From the NCBI RefSeq assembly GCF_036014015.1, contig NZ_CP107905.1, positions 10,602,001 through 10,666,000 of the forward strand: DNA of 64,000 bases, read 5' to 3'. The DNA is from Streptomyces sp. NBC_00457 (GTDB taxonomy: Bacteria; Actinomycetota; Actinomycetes; Streptomycetales; Streptomycetaceae). Within the stretch, counting starts at the first letter, position 1; every line of letters begins with the position of its first letter. The translations under genes and the position numbers were made by a program. Below, piece by piece: positions 1 through 8,216 of this stretch. The notes beneath the pieces were generated by a model, which was not told where the DNA came from, made no database searches, and saw nothing but the letters and a program-made list of their open reading frames with translations.

Positions 1-219
1 GATCTAATGCGCATCTCTGGTAACGAGAAAAACTGGTTCGAGGTCAAAGGTAACCAGGGAAATCCTTTCCCGTCTGACCGTCTTACACAGCAAGCCCTGA
101 ATGCTTATGCTGCGGGGTTGATCCCCCTGAGGGCAGTAGCCGATGTGATTGCTGATGGGGACCAGGCAGCGGCGATGGATCAGCTGCGATCAGCCGGATG
201 GGACTTGGTCGGCACCTAA
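1..219 (+). CDS. C-terminal fragment of an unidentified protein, cut by the window start
   Basis: An open frame enters from the window edge and stops at 219; the first ATG inside the window is at 7, but nothing shows that it is the real start, so this is probably the 3' end of a longer gene. The visible tail of about 70 residues is helical and ends in a segment (TQQALNAYAAGLIPLRAVAD) that resembles the C-terminal helices often seen in ImmA/IrrE-type or XRE-type proteins. That comparison is by eye and weak. It converges on the PIN-domain gene, the two stop codons nearly touching at 216-219. Confidence 0.4.
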   Translation, partial: DLMRISGNEKNWFEVKGNQGNPFPSDRLTQQALNAYAAGLIPLRAVADVIADGDQAAAMDQLRSAGWDLVGT

Positions 220-1106
220 GGCTGGACGTCGCAGCGAGGGCACCTGTCGCCATCTCGGTGACAGGTGAAGAACTCGGCGTTGCTCGGTCGCACCTCTGCG
301 GGAACAGTCGCGAAGCTTGACGTCATGTAGTTGAAGTCCGCAAGCAGTTCTCCGGGTGTCAAGAGCGGGTCTTGACACCCGAGTTCCGCAAGTAGCTGGC
401 CCGTGTGCTTCCAAGCAACGTTATTTTGCTCCGCCACGCGCATCGCGCCGTTGTCGTTCGTGAGAAGGACGGTGCTTGCGCCGTGGCCGACCGTGAGCAT
501 GGCACTCACGATGCTGTGCGCCTCGCCAGTATGTTTCTGAGAAGAACGCACCGCGTCGTCGGTTCGGCCGAAGATGGAGTTCTGTCGCTCCTCGAATGCG
601 TCCAGCTGGCCGAGCACGCGGTCGATCATCCGGACGGTCTCCTCGGTGAGGAGGAGGGGGTGCTCCGGGATGTCTCCGGCGTCCAGCATCGCGGCGATCG
701 AGTCGGCGCTCTCGCACCGCTCACGGTTCTCATGGGTTCGCCGGGCACCACGAATATTCGCCATGGCCCGAATCTCCCGGGCCACGGCGTAGGTGACGAC
801 CAGCGTGGAACCGTAGAGCCCTCGCACCTTGTTGAGCGTGTCTGGCTGCCGGCCAAGAGACAGCAGGGTGCCGGTGTCGCACCAGGCCAGGGTCACGGGA
901 GCGTAGCGCTTCGGACGGTTTTCTATCGCCTCGCGGCGCGACGGCTGAACCTTCGACCGCGGCTGGAGGTTCGGTCGACGATGGGCCATCGCCTTGGGGG
1001 AGGGGCGCTCCAGATCGTCCAACTCCCCCTCCTCGCTGTCCCGTTGCGTCCCGCACATGCACGGGAGTATCCGGACAAGCGTAGCCTCGCCAGGCAGCCT
1101 TCGCAC
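216..1106 (-). CDS. PIN-domain protein (putative nuclease/toxin)
   Basis: About 296 residues if read from the GTG at 1106; an ATG at 989 is an alternative start. The C-terminal two thirds carry the acidic pattern of a PIN ribonuclease fold: an early Asp in AWCDTGTLL, a Glu in VAREI, a Glu in the GEAHSIV helix, and a late Asp in VLLTNDNGAMRVAEQ, the last two typical of VapC-like proteins. The N-terminal 80 residues are basic and unstructured. It lies 48 bp downstream of a RecB-like nuclease gene on the same strand, so the two are probably co-transcribed. Both have visibly lower GC and less biased codons than the rest of the window, suggesting transfer. No antitoxin is recognised next to it. 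Substrate (tRNA, mRNA or other) cannot be told from sequence. Confidence 0.6.
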   Translation of the reverse strand: MRRLPGEATLVRILPCMCGTQRDSEEGELDDLERPSPKAMAHRRPNLQPRSKVQPSRREAIENRPKRYAPVTLAWCDTGTLLSLGRQPDTLNKVRGLYGSTLVVTYAVAREIRAMANIRGARRTHENRERCESADSIAAMLDAGDIPEHPLLLTEETVRMIDRVLGQLDAFEERQNSIFGRTDDAVRSSQKHTGEAHSIVSAMLTVGHGASTVLLTNDNGAMRVAEQNNVAWKHTGQLLAELGCQDPLLTPGELLADFNYMTSSFATVPAEVRPSNAEFFTCHRDGDRCPRCDVQP

Positions 1107-1153
1107 CCGTCTCCGTGGAGGTGCCCAACACGGAGTGCCTCACTTTATGGTAC

Positions 1154-2767
1154 TCACTCCAATGTATCGGCTTCCTCCACGTTTTCGCTGTCGGCTTCTG
1201 GGCACCAGCGCTTAACTGGGCACCAGGCGCAGTGCTTTCCCGGAGTGGCTTCCCAAGTGGTGTCTCTGTGCCAATCCTTGGCCCGTTGGCGAACCTCCTT
1301 CTTGGCCATGCGGAGAACACCTGAATCGTTCAGGTCCCACGTGAAGACTTTGCCATCATCTGCTGAGATCACCTCTAGTTCGAGGCGGGCCGAGGTGCTC
1401 TGGTAAGGCCCTCTATATCCACTGGCGAAAAGGTTAAGAAGCCAAGCAGATGCGAAAAATCGATCAAATGCTTCGGCGTCGTCCTCGGGAATATCTCGGT
1501 TAGTCGTCTTACTTTCCCGAATTACCAGAGAGCCGTCAGCGTCGACGAACACCATGTCAGGTGTGCTGGCGATCACTACATCGGCTGAAGCGTCATACCC
1601 GTATAGCGGTGCCTCGATCGAGATGATTTGACTCCCCGTTTCGACGGGACAGTTCTGTACATGTTGCGCGAGGAAGGGCTGAATTTCCCCGTACTCCTCC
1701 TCTGACATGCTGCCAGTGAAAGTGTTGGAGTCGCGGAACTCTCCAGCTTCTTCGGGGGTGCACTTTTTTGCTCTAGAGTGCGCGCTCGCGATCCATTCAT
1801 GAACAAGTCGTCCGCGATTTGATGCGGGGCCGGAAGTGGGCTCCCGTGGCAAGAATTGCGAATGTGTAAGGAACCATTGGGTGGGGCAAGTTTCGTAGAC
1901 CTCAATATCCCTAGCACTTACGGATCGAGTCGCTGCTCCGGGGGTCGCTTGCCCCAAAAAGCCGTCCCACTTATCTAGCGCTCCGCAGCAGCCAGCAATT
2001 TTGCAGTCCTTGCAGAAGGTGCCGGGGTGTGTGGTGTTAGCGCTGATGATCTTCAGTAGGTGAGGCAGTGCGAGTTCTGTGAAGCGGGACCGAACTACCT
2101 CAGGAGTGGCTTCGAAAAGAACTTGGTGTGAGGCGTCACTCAGCCCAATCTCTACGACTCGGATGCGCGACACTGCCCCTTGGGGAGGGAGGAGCCCAGC
2201 TACGTGCGCAGCTACGAGAGTCCAACGGTCCGGGCTCCGTGGCTTCTCCCTGATACTACCTAGGCGGAGCTTCCGAACTTCTCTTACGCCGTTTGGGGAT
2301 TCGTACAGGGGGGCCCAAGCGGTGAGTGTTCCGTTGGGCTCGGGAAAGACTTTTGGGTCGAAACAACGAAACTCCAGGTTGGGAGTTTCGGACGCCAAGA
2401 CATCGTGCGCTTCGAGGTAATTCGCGATGGCGTGTTCGACGTACGGGCGCGTCGCGGGATGCAAGGCCACAGCCGCCAGCTTTTCATGGATGGCGGTTTG
2501 TGTTCCCTCCCAAGTATCGACTCGTGGATCGCCGTGCAAGGCGCACGCGATCTCGCGAACTACCCGCCCAAGGAAAGGACGGCTGTAGTCTCCTCGACGT
2601 TGCCACTCTGGGCTGACAACGTCCGGACGTACTTTCAGGGCCCCGCCCATCCCGCAGGTAGTGGAGCGCTCCTGTATGTCGGTAGCGCTTACCTTTAGGA
2701 CGTATGTGCGCCCAACCAAGTTTGGCCCCACAGCTTGAGTACCCACGACTGACTGGCCCCCGATCAA
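1154..2767 (-). CDS. PD-(D/E)XK nuclease of RecB/Cas4 type with cysteine cluster
   Basis: A 537-residue protein if the TTG at 2767 is used; the start is uncertain. The C-terminal half has the order seen in RecB/AddB/Cas4 nucleases: a cysteine in YETCPTQWF, a His in GRLVHEWI, an Asp in TPDMVFVDADG followed by the E-x-K of VIRESKTT, and a terminal CAWCPVKRWCP motif. The separated Cys plus clustered Cys are typical of 4Fe-4S-stabilised nucleases. A second cluster, CKDCKIAGCC, lies near the middle and could bind metal too. The N-terminal 250 residues match nothing I know. No helicase partner is visible. With the downstream PIN gene this makes a small two-nuclease locus of low GC, compatible with a defence or mobile-element function, which is inference only. 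Confidence 0.6.
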   Translation of the reverse strand: MIGGQSVVGTQAVGPNLVGRTYVLKVSATDIQERSTTCGMGGALKVRPDVVSPEWQRRGDYSRPFLGRVVREIACALHGDPRVDTWEGTQTAIHEKLAAVALHPATRPYVEHAIANYLEAHDVLASETPNLEFRCFDPKVFPEPNGTLTAWAPLYESPNGVREVRKLRLGSIREKPRSPDRWTLVAAHVAGLLPPQGAVSRIRVVEIGLSDASHQVLFEATPEVVRSRFTELALPHLLKIISANTTHPGTFCKDCKIAGCCGALDKWDGFLGQATPGAATRSVSARDIEVYETCPTQWFLTHSQFLPREPTSGPASNRGRLVHEWIASAHSRAKKCTPEEAGEFRDSNTFTGSMSEEEYGEIQPFLAQHVQNCPVETGSQIISIEAPLYGYDASADVVIASTPDMVFVDADGSLVIRESKTTNRDIPEDDAEAFDRFFASAWLLNLFASGYRGPYQSTSARLELEVISADDGKVFTWDLNDSGVLRMAKKEVRQRAKDWHRDTTWEATPGKHCAWCPVKRWCPEADSENVEEADTLE

Positions 2768-3579
2768 GCGACGATGCGTCAGTTTACGACTTTGGGGAGG
2801 GCGTGAGGCAGGGAATGCGTGGGGCGCTGATCAGAGGCACCGTGAGCCCGGCCGCCCGGAGCCAGACGGCCTATGTCACGGCGAAGTGCAGCTCGCGGTG
2901 CTGATCTGGTCGCCGCATGTCGCTCTCAACCAAACCGCTGGCGCTACCCCTCGCCTCGTCGACGACGTCGATGCTTCGACCCGGCTGCGGCCTGGGACAT
3001 GGTGCTGGTTCCTATCACCTCGCAGGCATCGGTACCTGGGGCTTCGCCATGCACGACTTCACCTTGTTTGGCTTGGCCTCAGAGCTCGTCGCCCCTCGGG
3101 CCCAGGCAGCCAAGGCCTTGACCATCTTCAGCACCATCTTCTGCTGGGACACCGAGAGGAACACCCAGATTTGACGAACTACCGGTAGCCGCTCTTACAG
3201 GGGTGAAACTGAAGCATGAAGCCGCTGATCTGGCGATGGCAATGCCCGCCGGACACTGCGAATTCAACCTGAGTAAACCAACGCAATATTCTCTCCTCGG
3301 TGGTAAGCATCGGCTGCCGAAGAAGCTCCATCCCAGCCCATCAGTGCTGCCGAGCGCCACGTGGAATGCGGAAATCTCGACGAAGTCTTATCTCGATGGA
3401 GCGCCTAGGCTCCTATGTAGTGCAAAAAACCAGCACCCAGACGCGCACGCTGTGCGGTGAGCGAGGGCCGTCGGTGGATCCTGCCGACGTGCATGACCGG
3501 ACTGCGTCGACACATCTGACGCATCGCAGGCGGAGTGCGTGAGCCGAAGCGGCAGTTGGGGATGAATAGGAGCGCTGAT
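2768..3579. other. Intergenic stretch without a convincing gene
   Basis: About 800 bases. Several open frames of 70-100 codons exist on both strands but none has a good ribosome binding site, codon bias or a recognisable family. GC rises from left to right, marking the edge of the low-GC nuclease pair. No hairpin or transposase relic was recognised. Confidence 0.4.
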
Positions 3580-4485
3580 ATGCGGAGTGGTGTGCTTGTC
3601 ACCACGCACGGGCTGACGCTTGACGGCGTGGTCGGACAGGTCAGGGCGGCGGTGAAGGCGGGCGTGAGCACGGCGTGGCTGCCCCAGGTCTTCGGGGGCG
3701 ACGCGCTGACCACGCTTGCCGTCACCGGTCGTGAGGTGCCGGGCATCAAGCTGGGCACCGCCGTCGTGCCGACCTACCCTCGGCACCCGCTGGCGCTGGC
3801 AGGGCAGGCACTCACAGTGCAGGGCGCGACGGGCGGGCGGCTGACGCTAGGCATCGGTCCGAGCCACCGTGCGACCATCGAGGGGATCTACGGATACTCC
3901 TACGCCCAGCCGGTGCGGCACGTGCGCGAGTACGTCACGGCCCTGGCGCCGCTGCTCCGCGGTGAGCCCGTCGAGTACCGCGGCGAGACACTGACGGCCG
4001 TCGGTGCGCTCGACGTGCCCGTTGCGACGCCGCCGTCGCTGATGGTAGCTGCGCTCGGTCCGGCGATGTTGCGGCTGGCGGGCGAGCTGGCGGACGGCAC
4101 CGTCACGCAATTCACTGGGCCGCGCACCATCGCCGACCATGTGGTGCCGACGATCACCCGTGCTGCTGGCGAGGCCGGACGTCCGGCGCCGCGCGTCGTG
4201 GTCGGCCTGGCGGTCTGCGTGTCCGACGACCCGTCAGCGCGGCGCGAGTTGCTGGGCACCATCTACGCGGCCGTGGGCACCGGTGGCGAGCCGAGTTACC
4301 GGGCGATGCTCGACCGCGAGGGTGTCGCCACGGCGGTCGACGTCGCGATCGCCGGCGACGAGGCGACCGTGGAACGCGAGCTGCGGCGGTACGCCGACGC
4401 GGGCGCCACCGAGTTCATGGCGACGCTCTTCGGAACCGACGAGGAGAACGCGCGGACGCTGGAGCTCATCGCGTCGTTCGGCTGA
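3580..4485 (+). CDS. LLM-class F420-dependent oxidoreductase (TIGR03564-like)
   Basis: About 301 residues of the luciferase-like TIM-barrel fold, which in actinobacteria usually binds coenzyme F420 and transfers hydride to or from small alcohols, imines or enones. Recognisable segments are the N-terminal GVSTAWLPQVFGGDAL, the LGTAVVPTYPRHP strand, GRLTLGIGPSH, and the PVATPPSLMVAALGPAML region that lines the cofactor pocket. Starts at 3535 (GTG) and 3562 (ATG) are in frame, but the ATG at 3580 has AGGAG at 3568-3572 seven bases upstream and gives the usual family N-terminus (strand then THGL), so it is preferred. It stands alone between a blank region and a transposase relic, and is probably not part of the enediyne cluster. 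The substrate cannot be told. Confidence 0.8.
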   Translation: MRSGVLVTTHGLTLDGVVGQVRAAVKAGVSTAWLPQVFGGDALTTLAVTGREVPGIKLGTAVVPTYPRHPLALAGQALTVQGATGGRLTLGIGPSHRATIEGIYGYSYAQPVRHVREYVTALAPLLRGEPVEYRGETLTAVGALDVPVATPPSLMVAALGPAMLRLAGELADGTVTQFTGPRTIADHVVPTITRAAGEAGRPAPRVVVGLAVCVSDDPSARRELLGTIYAAVGTGGEPSYRAMLDREGVATAVDVAIAGDEATVERELRRYADAGATEFMATLFGTDEENARTLELIASFG

Positions 4486-4807
4486 GCGCGAACCCACGAC
4501 GTCGCCGAGGACCACAATGTCCGGCAGCCGAATGCCAGCGGCCGCGACGTCCTCGGCGACACACGCTGGCCTGCTGAAGACGCGCCGCTCGTCCGGGGAT
4601 GGGGGTTGCCCCCGACTGGGCGGCCCTCGCCGTCAGGGAGCAATTGCCAGTCCTGAAGGGGGTGCCGGTCATTGCTTCGCGGCGCCGGGCCGCACGGAAC
4701 GGTGCGGCGTGCGGCAGGCAGGGGCAATCAAAACCGCGACCGCGCCGTGCCGCGGGGGAGTATGACGGCCCCGAAGGAGACCTGTTCCCAGCTCCGGTGC
4801 GGGTTCG

Positions 4808-5250
4808 GTGTTGTTGCAGCACCTGAACGAGTGGCAGAGACGTCTGCCTCTGGCGACGGAGGTCCGGCTGCTCGAGCACGGCGACCTGCGTACGTACGCA
4901 GTTGCCGCGGTCAGCGAGACCACCGGGCGCCGGGGTGTGGCAGAACTCGAGGCGGGCGCCGGGCCGTTGCTCTGCGGTCGTGTTCGGGCACCGGTGTCCG
5001 TATCGACGGTGGGCTGGCTGCTCGGGCAGGAAGGCTTCAGTCCGCAGGCGAACGTCAAGACCGTCGAGGGCAGCCAGCATCCCGACGGAGATGCCCAGTT
5101 CCGTTACATCAACGAGCAGGTCAAGCAGCACCGCCATGCCGACGGTGAGCCGGCGATCAGCGTGGATGCGAAGAAGCGAGAGCAGATCGGGCGGCCGCCT
5201 GTGGCCGGGCGGGTGGAGGTCATCCGCAACACCGGTTCGGGCAACGTAGG
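4808..5250 (+). pseudogene. ISAzo13-family transposase relic
   Basis: The translated frame contains GWLLGQEGFSPQANVKTVEG followed by QHPDGDAQFRYINEQVK and ISVDAKKREQIGR, a signature run that I recognise from ISAzo13-family transposases. The frame loses similarity before about 4900 and after about 5200, the catalytic remainder is absent, and no terminal inverted repeats were found. It is therefore a fragment. It marks the left flank of the metabolic region. The surrounding 4486-4807 and 5251-5553 hold nothing recognisable. Confidence 0.65.
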
Positions 5251-5553
5251 TGTCGACCACGACTCCGGTGCCGGCAGAACGACAGCAGCGGCGTCCCGCC
5301 TGACGGGGTGATCGGGATGCAACTGTCGCAGCATCCCGTTGGTGAAACGTTGGGCGGGCAGCTGGTGAGCGACGGCCGGCCGCTTGTTTGCGTCTGCCTG
5401 CCACACAAGTCGCCCCGGTGCCAGGCAAGTTGACGATCTTTCCTCGTGGCCAGCGACGGTCGCCGAAGTCGACTGCGCACCCACGAAGAAGCCCCTGCCT
5501 GCGTGGTGCTGCTGTGATGGCTTCGTCCCAGACTCAGAACTGGAGGATCACGC

Positions 5554-6111
5554 ATGACGGCCAGCGCGCATGCCCACCAGGCACGCACTTTCGGTGCCCT
5601 CAACAGCAGACTTCACCGCACCGGATTGCGTGTGTTCCTGATCATCGTTCTCGTCCACTGGGCGGAGCACGTCGCCCAGGCGGTCCAGATCTACATCTGG
5701 GGCTGGTCGGCACCGCAAGCCCGCGGTGTGCTGGGCATTCCCTTTCCGTGGCTGGTCACTTCGGAGTGGATGCACTATGGCTACGCACTGATCATGCTGG
5801 CTGGCTTCGTGCTGCTACGGCCTGGATTTACCGGCACCGCCCGCACATGGTGGAACATCACGCTCGGAGTGCAGTTCTGGCATCACATCGAGCATCTGTT
5901 GCTGCTGATCCAGGCACTCACAGGCGCGTATCTGGCGGGGCGGGCGGTCCCGACGAGCATCATCCAACTGGTGGCACCCCGAGTGGAGCTTCACCTGTTC
6001 TATAACGCGGTGGTGACGATGCCGATGCTGGTTGCCATGATCCTGCACAGTAGGCCGGCGAAGGAGGCAGCCTCTGCTCCGCGCTGCACCTGCGCTGCGG
6101 AACCGGCATAG
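5554..6111 (+). CDS. Conserved integral membrane protein, function unknown
   Basis: A 185-residue polytopic protein with about four hydrophobic segments (near residues 25-50, 65-90, 105-130 and 140-165) rich in His (HWAEHVAQ, FWHHIEHLLLLI, ELHLFYN). The clustered His and Glu within or near membrane segments suggest a metal or heme site, but I do not recognise a characterised family. GGAGG at 5543-5547 lies six bases before the ATG at 5554, so the start is well supported. It ends with a Cys-containing tail (PRCTCAAEPA). The next gene begins seven bases after its stop, so the two probably form an operon. Confidence 0.75.
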   Translation: MTASAHAHQARTFGALNSRLHRTGLRVFLIIVLVHWAEHVAQAVQIYIWGWSAPQARGVLGIPFPWLVTSEWMHYGYALIMLAGFVLLRPGFTGTARTWWNITLGVQFWHHIEHLLLLIQALTGAYLAGRAVPTSIIQLVAPRVELHLFYNAVVTMPMLVAMILHSRPAKEAASAPRCTCAAEPA

Positions 6112-6117
6112 CGAGCC

Positions 6118-6654
6118 GTGGCCGCCACTGCAACCCGCCGAAGGCCTTCGCGGGTCACCTCCCTCGCGATCCTGGCGGCCGGCTGCCTGCTGCTGTACGT
6201 TTCGCTACCGAATCTTGGCAAGGCCCTCTTCGCCGCTACGGCCGACGGCAAACCAGGAACCTTCACCGCGGTCCGACTCGAATGCGTCAGCCACCCCGGG
6301 CATGAGAGCTGCGGCTGGTCGGGAACGTTCCGGTCGCGCGACGGCGCCGTCTGGCACACGAGGGTAACCCTCTCCAGCAGCGGACGCGGATCGCTCTACA
6401 ACGGCCAGCAGGTCAAGGCCGTAGACATGGGAACTCCCGGCCGGGTTTTCCGCCCAGGGGGGTCCCAGGAATGGATTCTCACTGTTGTGCTGCTACTTGC
6501 GGGCTACGGCCTGCTGGCCCTGTTCGCCAAGCGGCACCTCATGCCTCCGTCCCGGCCTCGCCGTCACACCTCGAACCGCGTCGACCTCCTGCACCGCCCG
6601 GCCGGTTCCACTGGCTCGGGCCCCTCTGCCCGACAGGATCACGCGGAGATCTGA
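6118..6654 (+). CDS. Small membrane protein with extracytoplasmic loop
   Basis: About 178 residues starting at a GTG at 6118, seven bases after the previous stop. There are two hydrophobic helices (around residues 14-35 and 120-137). Between them is a loop with two Cys (LECVSHPGHESCGW) that could form a disulfide outside the cell. The C-terminus is basic and rich in Pro and Arg, presumably cytoplasmic. I do not recognise the family. The close spacing implies co-expression with the His-rich membrane protein before it. Confidence 0.6.
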   Translation: MAATATRRRPSRVTSLAILAAGCLLLYVSLPNLGKALFAATADGKPGTFTAVRLECVSHPGHESCGWSGTFRSRDGAVWHTRVTLSSSGRGSLYNGQQVKAVDMGTPGRVFRPGGSQEWILTVVLLLAGYGLLALFAKRHLMPPSRPRRHTSNRVDLLHRPAGSTGSGPSARQDHAEI

Positions 6655-6784
6655 ACTGCTTGCCGCCGTTAACCTGCGGCTGTCCGCTCCGACGACGGCG
6701 TCCGCTTTGACCGGCCGCGAGTCGATTCCCCCGGCGGTCGGCTCCGCGGCCCGGCCCCTTCGGCGTCGGTCAGTTCCGACGGAT

Positions 6785-6810
6785 ACCGGCCCGCCGTCTG
6801 TCGGGCCGGT
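6785..6810 (+). terminator. Putative hairpin terminator after the two membrane genes
   Basis: A perfect 9-bp inverted repeat, ACCGGCCCG at 6785-6793 and CGGGCCGGT at 6802-6810, with an eight-base loop, about 130 bases after the stop of the preceding gene and before the convergent gene ending at 7055. There is no T-run, which is common in high-GC actinomycetes. The rest of 6655-7054 shows no gene. Confidence 0.4.
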
Positions 6811-7054
6811 CGGCCAGCGCTGCCGTACACGTGCGCAAGGCAATCACACAACAGAACGGCCGAGTTGGACCCCCGGACACCAGCACAGAAGACGGAGACA
6901 ACAGGGCTGCCTGACACTCCATGGATTCGACACCCACGAGCTACGCAGCAGACCCTGCCCTCATGCCGCCGCCACGGCAAGATCACCCAACCGGGAACCC
7001 TCGCTCGACAGACACCGCTCAAGTCCGGCACGACAACAGCTACTCAAGTACGGC

Positions 7055-7939
7055 CTACGGGAGGCGGACCTTGCGGAGGAATGGGGCGAGGAGCCAGGGG
7101 CGCCGCCCCCAGACACGCAGTGAGCCGGTCATCGCTGCTTTGGCGCGGGGGATGCGGTGGAAGAGCATGAGGCTCAGGGCGGCGGGCTTGAAGTAGACGC
7201 GCACGTCGTTGTCGCGGCTCGGCTCTTCGATCCAGACTGCACCGGTATCCAGAACCATCGTGACGGGAGTTGTGTAGTCAGAGCGGAATTCCACTGCAAT
7301 GCGACCCTGGTGCACCGGTCTGTCGTCGTCCAGGATGTGGCCGGCGCCGTTGCGGGCGATCTCGATGAGAAAGAGCTCAAAGAACTGCGCCGCGTACTCA
7401 TGCGGAATACGCCAAGGCAGGTCGACGGCGCGGGCGATGTCGCGACCGTGCAGGAGCAGCTCGTTGGTCAGGTGGGCCACCAAGCCGGCGAGGGGGACTT
7501 TCGAACCGCCGAGCCAGCTTATGGTCCTGGTGGGGTCCGCGGTGGCGGTCAGACGCAGGATCTCGTCGATCGAGGAACGGAGCCTGCCCACGACCTCGCC
7601 GGGATCGCGTTCCGGGTAAGCGCGGAAGAGCGCCGAGTTCAGGCCGGCGTGGATGTTGTCGACCGTGGTCGCGGCGATCTGCTTTCGCATTCCCGGCATC
7701 GGGAATGGCGTGTCATCAGACACCACTGCGGAGGTGTTGAGCCAGGAGATGGCGGCGACGTGGGCCGCGGTATCCATCACGGTCCAGTCGGCCGTCGCCA
7801 TGGCCTGCGGATCCGCGTACTCGACCAAGGCGCTGAAGCGGTCGGCGACGTCCTCGACCGCGGCGCGCGCCGCGCGCCACTTTTCGGGCGTGATCCTCGT
7901 CGCCCCGATGGCCCGGTGTGTCTGATACCGCGTTCCCAT
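7055..7939 (-). CDS. Maleylpyruvate isomerase-family (mycothiol-dependent/DinB-like) protein
   Basis: About 294 residues. The N-terminal four-helix part has the MDMPI pattern: WTVMDTAAHVAAISWLN supplies a His, and NELLLHGRDIARA supplies the paired Glu and His four residues apart that bind zinc in mycothiol-dependent maleylpyruvate isomerase. The C-terminal part (RIAVEFRS to SLMLFHRI) looks like an SCP2-type sterol-carrier domain, a common fusion in this family. The frame extends upstream to 8128, but the ATG at 7939 with a GGAGGG stretch upstream gives the normal N-terminus. It is transcribed away from the UbiB-like kinase gene across a 277-base gap. Family members act in detoxification or ring isomerisation using mycothiol; the substrate here is unknown. 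Whether it belongs to the enediyne cluster is uncertain. Confidence 0.75.
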   Translation of the reverse strand: MGTRYQTHRAIGATRITPEKWRAARAAVEDVADRFSALVEYADPQAMATADWTVMDTAAHVAAISWLNTSAVVSDDTPFPMPGMRKQIAATTVDNIHAGLNSALFRAYPERDPGEVVGRLRSSIDEILRLTATADPTRTISWLGGSKVPLAGLVAHLTNELLLHGRDIARAVDLPWRIPHEYAAQFFELFLIEIARNGAGHILDDDRPVHQGRIAVEFRSDYTTPVTMVLDTGAVWIEEPSRDNDVRVYFKPAALSLMLFHRIPRAKAAMTGSLRVWGRRPWLLAPFLRKVRLP

Positions 7940-8216
7940 CACCCTCCCGCCCTCCCGTCGCGTGAAGCCCGCCAGTTCGTGAGGTCCAGTGTGGCGCGGC
8001 GGCAGGCGGCGCAGTTCTTCGAATGTGCCGCCGACGTCGTGCGCTACGGCCGTGCCGCGAAACCGGCGGACGGGCCGACGAGCGTGCTGGGCAGGGCACG
8101 CTCGGAGTAGTCGCTCACCTCCTCGCACGCCGACGATTTCCTACGTCAGCGATCGTGATGGGCCGCGCTTGTCCGTGCGGCTTACGTTGCCCATCGCGTG
8201 GGCGGGAGGGACAGAC

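Noticed and set aside
405..1406. 333-codon plus-strand open frame across the PIN and nuclease genes
   Set aside because: It is antisense to two genes with recognisable motifs and its translation resembles no protein.
5554..6654. Possible enediyne apoprotein (small secreted binding protein)
   Set aside because: The two small genes encode multi-helix membrane proteins, not a signal peptide plus a compact beta-sandwich of about 110 residues; no such gene was found elsewhere in the window.
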